A stretch of 64,000 nucleotides of DNA from Casuarina equisetifolia (GCA_028551475.1 CM052355.1:23029580-23093579), one strand, 5' to 3'; shown: positions 10,301-22,504, counted from the stretch's first letter. The notes: generated by a model from the sequence alone, not told the origin. Numbers and translations are program-made.

Positions 10301-12648
10301 TTTCCTGCATTTGGCCATTTTGCTGATTTTTTTCTTCCTCAACCACTTTCAATGTAGCATTTAGTTGAGATATCTGGTCAGAGACTTCTTTCAATTCTCT
10401 TTCAGCATCACTGCTTTTTAGCTCTGCCAAATTTAAGTGTTGCTCAAGCTCCACATTCCTCAGTTCCACTGCTATAAATCTTGTCTCCAGTTCTCTCAGT
10501 TGTGATTTAGCCTCTTCTGCTGCCTCATTTGAAGCCTGGACCATATCCTCGAGCTCAAGATTCTTTTGAGCCAGAGTTGCTGCCGCAGCTCCAGATCCAG
10601 TATGAAGCTCTTCCAGAGACCTCAACCTCTGTTCAAGCTCTGCTTTGTCTGACAAAGCATGAGACAACAGAGAATCTACTTTGCAGAAATTCTCATCTGA
10701 AAGCCTCAATTTTTCCTCTAGATCTCTTTTCAAATCTGCTATTTCCTTCGCATTTACATTGATATCTGTCACAACTGCTTCCAGAGCTGCTTTTTCTTTT
10801 ATTACTTTAGTCAATTCCTCCTCTACAACTGAAAGTTTTGCTTCCCCAGTTTTTAATGCAGTCTCAACCAATTCCCTTGCATTTAGTTCCTTCTGCAGCT
10901 TCAACTTGATTTCTTCCAATTCAGAAGCCTTTACTTGAAGACCTTCCTTAGTTGAAGATAAAAGGTTTTCTAGTGACAAGATGTCCTCCTTTACCTTAGC
11001 TTCCGCAGCACTTCTTGAGTCAAGTTCCTGGTTCAGTTTATTTATAAGAGATTCCTTTAAAGAAAGTCTCTGCTCCATGTCCAGCAGTTGGGATTTTGAA
11101 AGCACCAATTCCTCTTGAGTGGCTGAAAGCCCTGCCGCAGTAGTTTTAAGGGCTTCTTCAACCTTCTGATTTTCAGCAATCTTCTCATAAAGGCCCTTGA
11201 GTTCTTCTTGTAGGGAGACCATTTGATGTTCCATTTCTTTTGCACTCAGTTTTGCCACCTCTAGCAATCTCTCAAATTCCAAGGCTTTCTTTGCCTCCAA
11301 CTCAGCATGTGATCCACTTTGCTTGTGCAGATCCTTAAACTTCTGCATCTCATCTGCAGAACATTGTAGCTCGTCCTCCAACTCCTTTATCCTCTTTCCT
11401 GAGCTTTCTAGCTCAAGGCTAAGAGCCTCAAATGCCTCCTTCACCTTAGTCAGCTCCTTCGTTTTTGCATCTTGAGCTTGCAATGCATCTTGCAAAGTGT
11501 TTAGCTGCAGAGAGTGTTTCTTCTCCGCTTCCATAATATGCTTTTGAAGTTTCTCATGACCGAACTCAAGCCCTTGATACTTCTTTTCACTTTCTGCCAA
11601 CTTTTCCTTTGTCAGTGAGACCTCATCCTTCAGCTGGGAGTTGTCAGATTCCGAATGCTTTAGTGTGCTCGCTAGTCTTTCCAATTCAGTCTCGAGTTCC
11701 CTCATTTTCTCTCCAGCTTCTAGTAACTCTCTACTTGGATTGCTTGAACTTCTCTCTGCGATCGATAGCTTGTTGTCACGTGCAGATTCTATTACAACAG
11801 TATGTGCGGTATCTTTCACATCAAAAGATTCCTTTTCAACTTTAATAAATTCTCCATCAGTTTCTTCCTCTTCCCTTTTCCCTTCTTTTCCTAATTGGGG
11901 TACGCCTCCATTTGCAACCTGTTACAAGACCATGGAATCAGCATGAACTGCTTAACATAATAAACTATGCATTACTGTTGGCATGGTTGCTTAAATTAGG
12001 CAAGACAGTGAAAAGTAAGGAGAAGATAAAAAAGCACGCAGAGAACCTAATGCAAGTGGCTAGCCTTCACCGTATTCAAGAATGAACAAGTATAACACAA
12101 ATACTCAACAAGAGTTATAATCCTAGCCCAATCTTTTATTAAGAATCCCTGATATACGTTGTAAACCAGGAAGTGCTTTGCTTTGCCCCACCCCGGGCCC
12201 AGACCCAACCTCTTATTTGATCCGGTATAGCCTCCTTAAGAACATTTTGCAAGAAGTCTCACGGGTTCAGAAGAGCAAAACTACTCGCCCCAAATATAAG
12301 CTACCATCTTTAGACAACAAGCCATTTTGAAGTTTATAAAGTGCCGATTGCAAACAAATCAGTTACTTAATACCAGCTTCAGTAAGAAAAAAAATTATTG
12401 CTTTCTAACTATCCAGAAAAATGAGACAGGTTAATTCAAATCTACTACGGGCATAGAGACTACTCTCCCTGTTCGATACATGCATGGTGAAACTATTGTT
12501 TATACCATATTTGTTTTGACCAGTGCGATCTCATAAATGAAACTTTAACAGTCACCAAGATTTTAGTTACCTCGGCATTACCCCCGGCAACCTCAGCAGG
12601 CAAATTGTTGGCCACAACTTCTGAGCTCCCCGATGCCCCTTCTTCCAT
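7335..12648 (-). CDS. Large coiled-coil, tail-anchored protein (myosin-heavy-chain-like)
   Basis: Six coding exons on the minus strand, all phase 0 with GT-AG borders: 12648-12571 (ATG), 11918-8679, 8563-8321, 8220-8104, 7872-7714 and 7580-7335 (TAG). The product is about 1360 residues. Residues 1-60 are acidic and end with 'GEFIKVEKESFDVKD'. From about 70 to 1280 the chain is almost unbroken heptad-type coiled coil rich in Glu, Lys, Leu and Gln, with repeated S-x-LE-x-EL patterns. A basic patch (KKKGKRK) is followed by a C-terminal hydrophobic segment, 'FKFVLGVALVSVIIGILLG', and the tail KRY. That layout is a tail-anchored membrane protein with a long cytosolic rod, as in tethers of the secretory or endosomal system. 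From memory it resembles the Arabidopsis At2g32240/At1g05320 group, annotated as myosin-heavy-chain or early-endosome-antigen-like. Exon 4 fits least well. The ATG is the first in frame, and an intron probably lies in the 5' UTR. Confidence 0.88.
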
Positions 12649-14520
12649 AACAGACTTGCTTCTCTGTGAAGTTCTTAAGAATCAAATTGACGACGCAAAA
12701 AAAGTAAAGCAGGAATGTATGTTAAGTCTTTAATTTGCCGCAAAAGGAAAACAAGAAATGAGATGCCATCAACCAGCCAGACAAACCATTGGTTAGTGTC
12801 CGATAAACCACCTGGTTAACTAAAGAAAAAGCTTCCCGAGACAAGTGTACGCGCGCCGGCTGTCCTCACGCAGATTTTATGGTATTTCACAAACACCACA
12901 TACGAGCGTCGATTAAACTTCAAGAAAATAGGAAGTTATCTTTTTCATCCACGAGACTGGTTTGTAATTTGTAGGAAGATCTAAAAACAAACAAAAAGTG
13001 ACGAAATGACTATTCGCATTTTTTTAATTTCTTGTATTTTAAAAGTAAGACGTCAATTTCTTTTTTTTCTGCTTTATCATTTATTTTTTCAAAGAATAAC
13101 GAAACTTTTCAAATACTCGCTCTTTTAATTGAAGCTATCCTAGGGACTACTGGCTCTTTTTTTCTTCTTTTTATGGGTTCAAGTATGTATTCGGACTGCT
13201 GGTTGCAACAGGGTCCCACTAAAGGGTACTTTCAGCGATGGGTCAAATACTCGGGATTACGTCAGCCTCCCATAGAAATGTTAAGGAGCCCTTGCAGGTC
13301 GCTTCTCCACCAACACCGCTACTTTAACAATTTATGTTCCGGAGAGATCCATCCGTCTTGCCTCCTCCTTGCCTAACCCTTTCTGCTTTTTTAAAAGTCG
13401 CAACACTATCTGGCCCTCTGCCATCGCAACGAAGGCAAACTCCCGAAAAGGACGAGACTGTAAATTAGGGAAAGAGAAGAAGAAGCTCCGGAATCTTCTC
13501 TACTTTCAAGGGGGAAAAAAAAAAGGGGGGGGGGGGGGGGGGGGGTACTATTATAGCATCCTTCTTATATTTATTAGCCCTCAACTTTTACTAAATATTC
13601 TACTGAGTTCGAAACGTAGCATAAAGATTTTCAAGATCTAAACAGCTTTCAAGTCAAACCATTTTCCAACTAGCGAGTGATACGGGGAAAATGGAGATCC
13701 ATACTTCTTTTTGTTAATCAAACATAAAAAGAAAAGAAAAAAATCAACCGAGATTACATAATAAACAATTGATCGCGTGGATGATCAATTATCCGATCGA
13801 ACTTAATATTACTATGGTGATGAAAAATTATACTTCTTTTTAAAGCGACTTTCCTCATAGAAACCAAACAGAACAAAATACGTTTCCTAAATTTAATCGA
13901 AATTTGTTCATCGAGAAGGTGAAATTGATTGGATGTAAGCAGATGGAAGATGGAAGATGTAATGATCTTGATCCTGGTAAGAAGTATCTCACAATGCAAT
14001 CAGAAAAGGAACTTATAAAGGTGAATTACATCTGATCCTAACAAGCAAGCATTCAGCGAAGATAGGTAGAAGCAGAGAGACACATACACTCAACTAAGGA
14101 GAGCAACTACCCACGATCATCACAATCAACGAACAAATATCATAAGTTTTACAAACTTAAGTACAGCACAAGAATCAAATTCAAGGATGCTTTCCAATAT
14201 ATGGTCCTCGCTTACGAAATATAAGTTGGGGAAAAAAGAAAAAAGGAAGCAAAACTAAGCCAGCAGCCTAAATTGGAATCTCATCATATAATTAGAAATA
14301 GGAAAGCTGAAAAAAAGGGCAAGAAAAAAGGATCAGAGAGGCTTGCCTGAGAGACCTGGTGATATGATTTGCTTCTCGCGAAAGGTTTTTCTTTGTTCTC
14401 TTAAGACAAGAAGAAGGATTGCAGATTTTGCTTGTGATAATGGGGAGGAAGATGGAGAAAAATTGGAAGAGGAAAGAGAGAGATTGGTGGAATATAACTT
14501 GAAGGAGGAAGCGTCCACTT
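12649..14520 (-). promoter_or_regulatory. Probable 5' UTR, leader intron and promoter side of coiled-coil gene
   Basis: Fourteen bases upstream of the ATG the minus strand reads CTTCACAG followed by AGAAGC, a good splice acceptor. About 1.7 kb further upstream a CT-rich block (14510-14360, minus) ends in ATATCACCAG followed by GTCTCTC, a plausible donor. I therefore infer a non-coding first exon near 14360-14520 and a leader intron; no transcript supports this. A CCAAT motif (minus) lies near 14541. The interval also holds a 30-codon minus-strand frame (13332-13424) and an A/G homopolymer at 13515-13545, with no other gene seen. Confidence 0.35.
13515..13545 (+). repeat. Homopolymer A10 followed by G21
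   Basis: Ten A then twenty-one G without interruption on the plus strand. G-runs this long are rare in plant nuclear DNA, can form quadruplexes and are prone to length change and sequencing error. It lies in the probable leader intron of the coiled-coil gene. Confidence 0.9.
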
Positions 14521-15404
14521 ATGGTGGGCCCCCTTGACAGCCAATAGGACAATGGGTGGGTCGGGACGCTGCCGCTTTTTTAATAATTACCCTTTACATT
14601 TGCCTCTGGATTTGTTCTAAACTACGACAGTAAGCAAGCAGACACTTTTTAGAGATAAATAACCAAACATCAAGTTACCAAAAAAGAAGAAAACGAAAAA
14701 CACAAATTTAGCAAGGAATAACGGGATTTTTTGAGCTTTTATTTTTTTATTTTTTATTTTGGTTGCACTGTTAATTTCTCGTGAAGCTTTAATTAATCAC
14801 GCAATTGCACTTTTTTTGACAAAAGCTCAAAAGTACGCAAGCATATGAACTACCTTTGTTTTGAACAAATCTTATACCCTTTACCACGTAAAAAAGAGAA
14901 GAGTTTGATTTTGGATCCAAAGCATTGACGTGTCACGGGTCTGGTCCCTTGAATACTCTAATTTATTTACTGTGTGTAAAATTTGAATTCGTTGGTATAA
15001 AATAAATGGACATGAAAGTCTTATTTAGTTTCTAAGAATATAAGCTGATCATTTAACCAGTATCTCGCCTTCAATCAAATTGTATTTGTTTTCTTTCTCA
15101 CCAAAACTTTGCTCGCCTTCCCGCAGTTTGAGGTTGCGCCTTCGAAACAGGCCAATTCCTTTATATATATTGTTTTATCTTTTAATTTCTCTATTCCTTT
15201 CACCATTTTTTTCTCTATTCCTTTTCACCTCTCATAGACTTTGTGCAACACCTCGGAGGATCATTTGGTCATTGAACAAATGTAAGAAATGTTTGGCTCT
15301 TTGGGTCCAAAGTGGCCACCTCAGCTGACCGACCAAACCGCCCCCCTAGACGTGCAAACAAGAAGAGTCTGCCATCCACTCAATACTTTTTACGCCGACT
15401 ATGA
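14521..15404. other. Intergenic, no gene recognised
   Basis: Upstream side of the coiled-coil gene on the minus strand. AT-rich, with short T-runs. An 82-codon plus-strand frame at 15080-15328 is rich in Leu, Phe and Ser and has no motif. Promoter elements for the minus-strand gene may lie here, but none stands out beyond the CCAAT motif near 14541. Confidence 0.4.
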
Positions 15405-15510
15405 CATTTCTCCTTTCTTTTCTGGTACCAGTTCATGTCATTCTATTGGTTTTGGGGATTGAACCCAAAACTTTTGTGCAATTGCCACTCTACCCACTTG
15501 GTCCAGGGAT
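15405..15510 (-). mobile_element. Candidate tRNA-derived SINE
   Basis: On the minus strand an A-box-like stretch (ACCAAGTGGGTAGAGTGG, within about 15486-15504) is followed some 35 bp later by GGGTTCAATCCCC (15454-15466), an almost ideal RNA polymerase III B box. This spacing is that of tRNA genes and tRNA-derived SINEs. The sequence does not fold as a full tRNA to my eye, so a SINE head is more likely. I could not find the target duplication or a clear 3' tail, so the limits are approximate. Confidence 0.5.
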
Positions 15511-18232
15511 AAATTCGGTCGACTTGTATGCAGGTCTAAGAACTATAAAAAGACAACGAAAATGCGTAGCGGTTGTGGGCTTGAGCGTTTGTGATGCCAT
15601 TTGGCCTTCAAGTTTCAAGGCCATGAATTCGTTACTTCCAGGGACAATTAGCACTACACATGGACAAAACTGTACAGATAGGAATGTGGTATTTTGAACA
15701 TGTACTCCACTCAATCCCAACCTATTATCATCTAAAGCTTAGAAAAAATATCCTGACGTGATCTAGACCTTCCAAATTATAAGGTGTGCTAAACTTTCGG
15801 CTATCGCTTTTGGAAAGGGGTTCTAAGATTCCTTCAGTTTTACACGGAATATTTTGTACATTCTGTCAGGCTACCTTTTGTAGTTTACGTTGAGAATTTG
15901 ACCTTTCCAGCCACGTCAGCACAAGCCAGCTTATACCTAGTCACCCGCTTCTCCCTCTTAGGCAGAAGATGGTCCGATGACCGTCTAGTGTACGGTCACA
16001 CAGTTAATACATTGATTTGTACAAAAATATACTTCATTGGCAACCATAATTATTAATTTGAGTTAATGAATACAGGGCTGCAGAATTGTCAATTTTTGTT
16101 TCTTATCTCTCCTCATTTTCCGGCCACCATCTTCTTCGGCCTAAGACCTTCAGGCAGAGCTTCCTTCTTCCCTTTCTCAACTTTGGTATCCAGCCTCTTC
16201 GGTAAAAGCCTCCCTCGGAAACGTGTGCTCCTCCGCCACAGAAGACGAACCACCCGGTTTTATTGAAATCAGAATCCTACTACCGCTGATTCAACCTTTG
16301 TGTGTGCAGGCTGATTTTGTGGATATTATTGCACTGGTTTTAAATTGTCAAAATATATGTTGCTCTAATTCATACTAATTTTTATTGAACATATATTTTA
16401 TTGCTGTGGCGCAGCAAGTTCACATTGAAAAACTTTATTGTACTGTACAAGATTATTGAAAAAGCAATACTTGAAGACGAGTATCTTCTGCCTAATTTGT
16501 AATTAAGGAATTGAAACTGAATTTATGATCATATTGTATCCCTTGTAATAGAGTTAGTTCCTCTCTTATTGAAGAAAAAAACTGTTTGTGATTAGGTGTG
16601 TGTTGCACCCTATAATCACCTATGACATGTGATTCCTTGGATTATAAGGAATTGGGGGCTTGGTGGTGAAAACCATTATAAACATTTGGGAGTGTTTCTT
16701 CTGGGGTTTTGAGCAAATAAAATTCCATTTTACTTTTTCCATAGATTAAGGGAGTAAGGAACTTTGGATGAGTTAAACCATCCTTAAAATAAATCTTAAT
16801 ATGCCACTCTTTCTCTCACTTTCTTTTGTGATTGTTTTATTAGGTTGCCCTTATACTAAAATCAAACGCGTGGGGTGCTGCTCATACTTTTTCCCCAAGT
16901 CGGTAAGGGTTCATGCATCAAAACATGCTTCTTGCATTATGCACTACCAACTTAGTAATAAGAATAGCATTACATGTTTTTTTTTTATTTGTGAGTAACA
17001 ATATGATTGGAAGATTGGTTTCTCAGAGATTATAAAAGCCTCAACTGCATATGTGTGTGTATGTAAAAGCAGAAACAAAGAAACAAATTCTCCATAACGT
17101 CAAATATTGTTCACTAACAGATAAATATTGTATAAAGTAGCTTCCAGGGAGAATGAAAGGAAAAGCAATGAATTCCTGGCGAAAATGGAATGTCAAATTT
17201 GTTCCGACTGTTTTTGTCAGTCTTGGCCTCAACTTGTGGGCGCCGGTGTTCTTCATTTTCTTTGCCCAAGGGTTCAGTCTCTGCATAATCATAGTTACAT
17301 AATCTTCAATCCCTTTTGCTTAACTGGGTCTATCGCTTATTGTTTTACCAAAAACCATAGTTGCATCTTCAAAGTTGGTCCTTACCCTTTATCTTATTTC
17401 CTCAATATCAATGAAAATTTGCAACTAATTCAACCTCAGGGTGCCTGAAGAGAAAACTTCAACCATAATGACAGAACATAAATACTAAAATTGTGGGGAA
17501 GAAATTAAAATGCTGGGCTTTTTATTTTCAGTTTCCTTTCTCCTCTTATCGTTTTTGAATGATGTGAGAAGACCAGAATATCTGGACCGTTGAAAGTCAC
17601 AGCTGGCCAAAGCATCTTGCGTAATAGGTTTTGTCTTTATAAGGAATTCAAACAACATATTTAGTCAACTAGTCATCTAAATTTATTACGACCAAATTAG
17701 CCCAAATTAATAATTTAATGTTTGACTTCTGCTTTAAGTAATAACGAATGGACTTTTTACTTTCTTTTTTCTTAAGGTAGTATTTGGTTCAGCTACTATA
17801 CAAATTAGACATGATAAGTGTCCAAAAATGGCAGATTATTTGTCAATATTGATAAGAAGTTGCATCATTACTTGATGATAAAAGAAAACACTCAGTTAAT
17901 TGTCCCAACATTTTCATCTCACAATGTCCCATTTCCTTCAATTTTGACAATGTCTAATGAAAGAAAAACACATACTCGAATCATATAATTACTTAGTTTG
18001 CCAAAGAAGCAATCACGTATCATCATTTTGTTAGGATTGCAAAGAAGATAGCTGTAAATGCCAACACAAACAATAGGTTATTCATGTAGGCTAAGCCTAT
18101 CAAAAGGGCGATTCATACTTTTTTCCAAGAACTACAAGGGAAAATTACATAATTGCTTTTTTAAATACCTTTTTTCTTGTTTATATATAAGATATATGGA
18201 AACAGGATGGACTAATGTGATAATCCAACATG
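15511..18232. other. Intergenic, no gene confidently recognised
   Basis: Short frames at 15401-15697, 16066-16266, 17128-17448 and 18058-18318 lack recognisable motifs. A C/T-rich block at 16080-16280 resembles coding or 5' UTR composition, but no consistent exon structure follows. The interval ends at the target duplication of the copia element (18233). Confidence 0.4.
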
Positions 18233-18237
18233 ATATG

Positions 18238-18496
18238 TGTTGCAATATACTGTATTTGGGCTTTTTCTATTGTAAATTTATTGTAATTAGTCTTTATTTT
18301 AGTTGGGTTGGCCTGTAGTTAGTTGGGCCCTTTAGTCCTTTATTGTTGGGCTTGAGGCCTGTGTAGGTTTTTCCTAATTGGAGATGCCCTAACTGTATAT
18401 TAAGGTTTTATATAATTAGGTAGGTTAAGCAAACAATCAAGGAAGAATCAAATTCTATCAAATTGATGAGTTCTCAGCTATTTTCCAAATCTAAGA
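18238..18496 (+). repeat. 5' LTR of copia element
   Basis: 259 bp, TGTTGCAATATACTG to AAATCTAAGA. The original end was probably CTAACA, now CTAAGA here and CTAAAA in the other copy. A TATA-like ATATTAAGG lies near 18398. Confidence 0.93.
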
Positions 18497-18510
18497 TGGT
18501 ATCAAGAGCT
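18497..18510 (+). other. Primer-binding site (initiator tRNA-Met type)
   Basis: TGGTATCAAGAGCT follows the LTR with no gap and matches the complement of the initiator tRNA-Met 3' end, with one extra A. Confidence 0.88.
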
Positions 18511-18814
18511 AGTCTGAGTTTTGATTAATCTAGTACATTTTTCTATATTGATTTTCCTTTTTTTTCGCATCCCTTGGTTCTTTTCTCTTTAGAATCTCGG
18601 TGATATCATCGTTTGCTTTGTGTTTGTTAAGAAACGGATGTGTTCCGATCCTACCTCTCAATGGTTTTTTGTCTCTTTATTTAGATTTCTGATTTATCTA
18701 TCAAATTTTTGTCTAATTTTTTTTTTTTTTTGTGTTCTTGGTCTGTTCTTGGTCTATTATTTCTCTTCTGCTGCTAGATTCATTCTTTTTGGGTTTTCTC
18801 TATCAAAACGTGTT

Positions 18815-19230
18815 TAATACGGTGCATTTTGTTTATTATTTAGGCAATATTTTGAGGTTCAAAATTACCTTTTTGTCCTTCGATTGCATACACACCATTT
18901 CACTTTGTTGTTGAGGTCATATTACGTTTCTACCTCTGAACGGTGCATTTTTTACTTTCCCATATGCATCATTTCATTTAAGTTAAGTCTAATTACGTTT
19001 CTACCCTTTAGACTGTGCATTCTATTCCTTTGGACGCCTCGTTTAAGTTAAATTTCATAAATTCCTTCCTTGTCCCTAGACGGTGATTTTTTCAACACGC
19101 ACTGTTTTACTTAAGCTTACTTACACGCACCATTTCACTTAACTTTTAGATATTCCTTCTTTGTCCCCAGACAGTGTGTTTCACCTATACGCATTATTTT
19201 ACTTAAATTAGGGGCAAAATTACATCTTTG
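18815..19230 (+). repeat. Degenerate leader repeats in copia element
   Basis: A phrase like ACGGTGCATTTT followed by a CATTTCA/TTTAAGTTAA block recurs about five times at spacings of roughly 70-120 bp (near 18820, 18940, 19005, 19080 and 19170). It lies between the primer site and gag, where packaging signals would be. The copies are diverged and the limits approximate. Confidence 0.55.
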
Positions 19231-19310
19231 CCCCCAATTACCCATCTCCGCGATTCAAATTCCATAATTTGGATCCCTAACCATGCACTTCTCCTCTGAG
19301 TTACGCTGAC

Positions 19311-20530
19311 ATGGTGAAGACTCGTTTTTTCCCTTCACCATCGTCATCTCTGCCTCCTTCCTCCGACACTTCCTCTACCCCGTTTGTCACTATGGACGGG
19401 AAAACTCCATCCTCCAAACACTTTGGTTTGTTAGAAACCACTAGCCCCCTTTTGTTGGCTGCCAACGATGTTTCTATCACCGTTCTAGTTCCTTAGCTAC
19501 TCACTGGCTCCACTCATTACCCAAGATGGAAGCAAAAAATGCAAATCGCTCTAGGTTCTCAGGACAAATTGGATATGGTGTATGGGAATCTACCTAGGCC
19601 GAATGATATTGTACAACATAGTCATTGGGATAAGCGCAATTTGGTGGTTTTGTCTTGGTTGATGAATTTTGTTTCGACAGAAATTGGCAATGTTATTTCT
19701 TTATGTGATTCTGCTTTGGAGGCTTGGAAAATGTTGGAAACTAGGTATTCTAAGATCACTGGCATGAGTTATTATGATTTGGAACAACAACTTGCAGAAG
19801 TAAAATAGCAGCCCAATGAGCCGGTGGCCTAATACTTTGGTCATCTTTTAAACTTATAGGCCAAACTCGATAAATGTTTGTCAATGATGAAATGCAAGTG
19901 TAAATGTACATGTAATTTTTCAAGTTTAATAATTGCTAAAAAGGAGTCTGGACATGTTATGCATTTTTTGCTTGGGCTTTAGCCTACTATGCCACAGTCC
20001 AGAGTAACATTAATTAACAGAGTGTTATTCCTCCATTTGATAAGGTCTTCTTGCTAGTCTCTGATGAGGAACATCAGTGTAGTTTGCAAGTTGACATTGG
20101 TAAACCAGAGTTGGTTGCCTTTAATGTCCATTCCTCTATGTCCTTTAGAAGGGGGTTCGGGAACATGCTGCGAGATCATTCATCTATTGCTAAGGGTCCT
20201 TTAACAACCCTTTCTAGCATTGGTTCTAAGCAAGGCGACTTTCGATTCTTCTATGAGCATTGTCATCAGGATGGCCACACTAAGGATAAGTGTTTTTTGT
20301 TGGTTGGTTTTCCTAACAAACCTAAGAATCTAAAGAAGAAAGGCGGTAACATCAAATTAACACATGCAGTTAATGCTGAGTCTGGAAAGCAATCATCTCC
20401 TCCTATGAGTAGTACACCACTAGTGTTACCAACTACACACCTGGGCAGTCTCTCACACTTGAGTAGTATCAGTAGGTGGTCTAACTCCTCAGCCACTTTA
20501 GGTCTATTAAGCCCATGGCAAACTTTGTAG
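19311..20530 (+). pseudogene. Copia gag (UBN2-type) remnant
   Basis: The frame from the ATG at 19311 begins with a Ser/Pro-rich stretch. After a stop at about 19495 it continues with 'YPRWKQKMQIALGSQDKLDM' and 'EAWKMLETRYSKI', the copia gag (UBN2/RVT_2-associated) pattern. Further on (about 20230-20330) a zinc-knuckle relic reads 'YEHCHQDGHTKDKCF', in which the first Cys of CCHC is lost. Several stops and at least two frame changes break the chain. The intact family protein forms the particle and binds element RNA. Confidence 0.8.
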
Positions 20531-20554
20531 GTATGGTTTCTTCCTTACAAACTT

Positions 20555-20821
20555 CACCTTTCTCTTATTGGCTTATTGATTCAAGGGTGAATGATCACAT
20601 TACATGTGATCTCACATACATGGACAACATTCGGTCATACACCTCAAATCATTTTTAGGACAAACTACCTAATAATAGTAGTGTGGCTGTTACTTACATT
20701 GGGATTATTCGTATTTCTCCATCTGTCATTCTTTATGACGTCTTATATGTTTCGTCTTTTAAGTACAAACTTTTGTTGGTTGCCAAATTTACCTTTGATA
20801 GTTCTTGTTAGGTTATCTTTT
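20555..20821 (+). pseudogene. Copia protease remnant
   Basis: The plus-strand translation 'WLIDSRVNDHI' corresponds to the copia aspartic-protease motif WxxDSGAxxH with the DSGA core changed to DSRV. It continues as 'VILYDVLYVSSFKYKLLLVA', the usual segment between protease and integrase, and is then cut by solo LTR A at 20822. Stops occur inside. The intact enzyme would cut the gag-pol polyprotein. Confidence 0.75.
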
Positions 20822-22504
20822 TGTTAGGTTTTATGGCTTAACAAGAAGAGGGGATTGAATTGTTCTTGTACCGAAAACTATGCTTTTTATTTTTCTTAAA
20901 TAATTTAATCAAACCATTCAGCAATTTATATGATAATAAGTAATCAAATAGAATTATTTAAGCAAGTAGAGAGTAAGAGAATCAAGACCTAATTTACCAC
21001 GGTGGTTCGGCACTCTATCTTAGAGTTTTATGTCCACCCTCTTCTCCTTTAATCTAACCAATTGAAGTCACCTTTACTCAACTTGATTAGGAGAATACGT
21101 TCTCCCTAATCCAAATAATTCCTTCTCAAAAGAATTATCAAGTCCGAATACAAATACTGATCAAAAGATCATATACAATAGCAAATCCTCAAATAATGTA
21201 TTAGTTTATAGGATATTGCTAATTAGAGGAGCTATTCAAACAAATATGTCAAGATACAAAGCTCCTATCACGAAATCCCCAATTTGAAGAAATTAGGTTT
21301 TGGATTTTCCTTAAAATTTATGTGCAAAAAATGTTTATAAGTGAAATCAACACATAAATAATGTTATACAAGCTATGATTGAAGATATAATCGAAGATCA
21401 AACCAGATAATCGAATATCACCGAACCCTTATGAATCATCGAATGATCAACAATCTCGAATCAGATGGTAAGTAAGCTTAATAGATTTTCTTCACAAAAA
21501 GAATGCTTCAAATAGATGTCAATCATCAAGAGAAAATCTTCACGCACACATCTCTTTTAAATAGAAGCAGATCTAGGGCTTTTCTTTCAATCAAACATGA
21601 ATTATAGCCTTCTTCCCGTTAGGAATAGTAGGCTATCTATCAAATCAACCTCATATCAGCCTTTAAATTCAAAATCCAACCATTCTGACAGCCCATCTCC
21701 TCCAGATTCCTCCTGTTGAGGTTTCGAGGTTTAAGAGAAGCAAAGGTAGCATCGGGGAGAAGTGAAGTGGCTAGCAGCTAGGGCAAGCTCATCAAAGAAT
21801 AAACACCTCGTATGTGCCCTTAAGTAAGATGACGTCATGGCCAAAAAATGTAACAAGGAAGCTTCAATTATGATCAAGATGACACTGTAACAAGGAAGCT
21901 TTAATTATGATCAAGACGACACCGTAATACGGAAGCTTCAATTATGATCAAGACGACACTGTAACAAGGAGCGGGATGGGGCTGACGTGAACTTGGGCCG
22001 CACCCATATTGTCTCAGTCTAGCAGCAAGGGTCCAGTCTAGTGATAACATATTCAGTAGGTATATACGGTACAATATCAACAAGGTCCAAAAATATGATC
22101 TTTTACAAAGTTCATATTTTGGTGTATTGCATATATTGATTTTGAACTAATATTAACATAGAGTTAATGTCCCTCATGTTCTTGCAATTTCATCAAACCA
22201 AGTATCATATTCCTAAAATAAAATATATTCAAATATATTTTATATTTCTTAAAGAAATATTAAAATAATCAATATATTAAAATAATCAACATATATTACA
22301 ATATATGTCACAATAACTTTAAGAATATATTTTATGAGGAAATGTAGGAACCTGGTTACTTTATAATATCATTAATTGATATTATAATTTGTATATCTTT
22401 TACTTCCTATAGTTTTTCTTTTTGCACATTTAGAAAAACATATTTTGAGAATTGATATTTACAAGAAAATATTTTCAGTCACAACAAAACCCTATTTTCC
22501 AACA
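20822..22504 (-). mobile_element. Solo LTR A, probable SIRE-like copia, in copia element
   Basis: 1683 bp with TGTTAGG at the left and CCAACA at the right, flanked by CTTTT (20817-20821) and CTTTA (22505-22509), a duplication with one mismatch. On the minus strand the end carries AATTCAATCCCCTCTTCTTG, the CCCC-type LTR tail common in plant SIRE-like copia elements, which sets the orientation. A TATA-like CTATTTAAAAGAG lies on the minus strand near 21560. Solo LTR B and the LTR at 48924-50385 are the same family. A perfect hairpin with 11-bp arms lies at 22361-22387. No internal coding region is present. Confidence 0.78.

Noticed and set aside
8902..11946. Several plus-strand frames opposite the coiled-coil gene
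   Set aside because: They overlap the 3240-bp exon antisense, are Ser/Leu-rich shadows of the Glu/Lys codons, and have no motif.
15080..15328. 82-codon frame in the intergenic region
   Set aside because: Leu/Phe/Ser-rich, no motif, in T-rich DNA where such frames arise by chance.
15454..15510. Possible tRNA gene on the minus strand
   Set aside because: A and B boxes are present, but acceptor and anticodon stems do not pair convincingly; a tRNA-derived SINE fits better.
16066..16266. 66-codon frame with transit-peptide-like Ser/Arg composition
   Set aside because: No downstream exon, motif or splice structure could be built with confidence.
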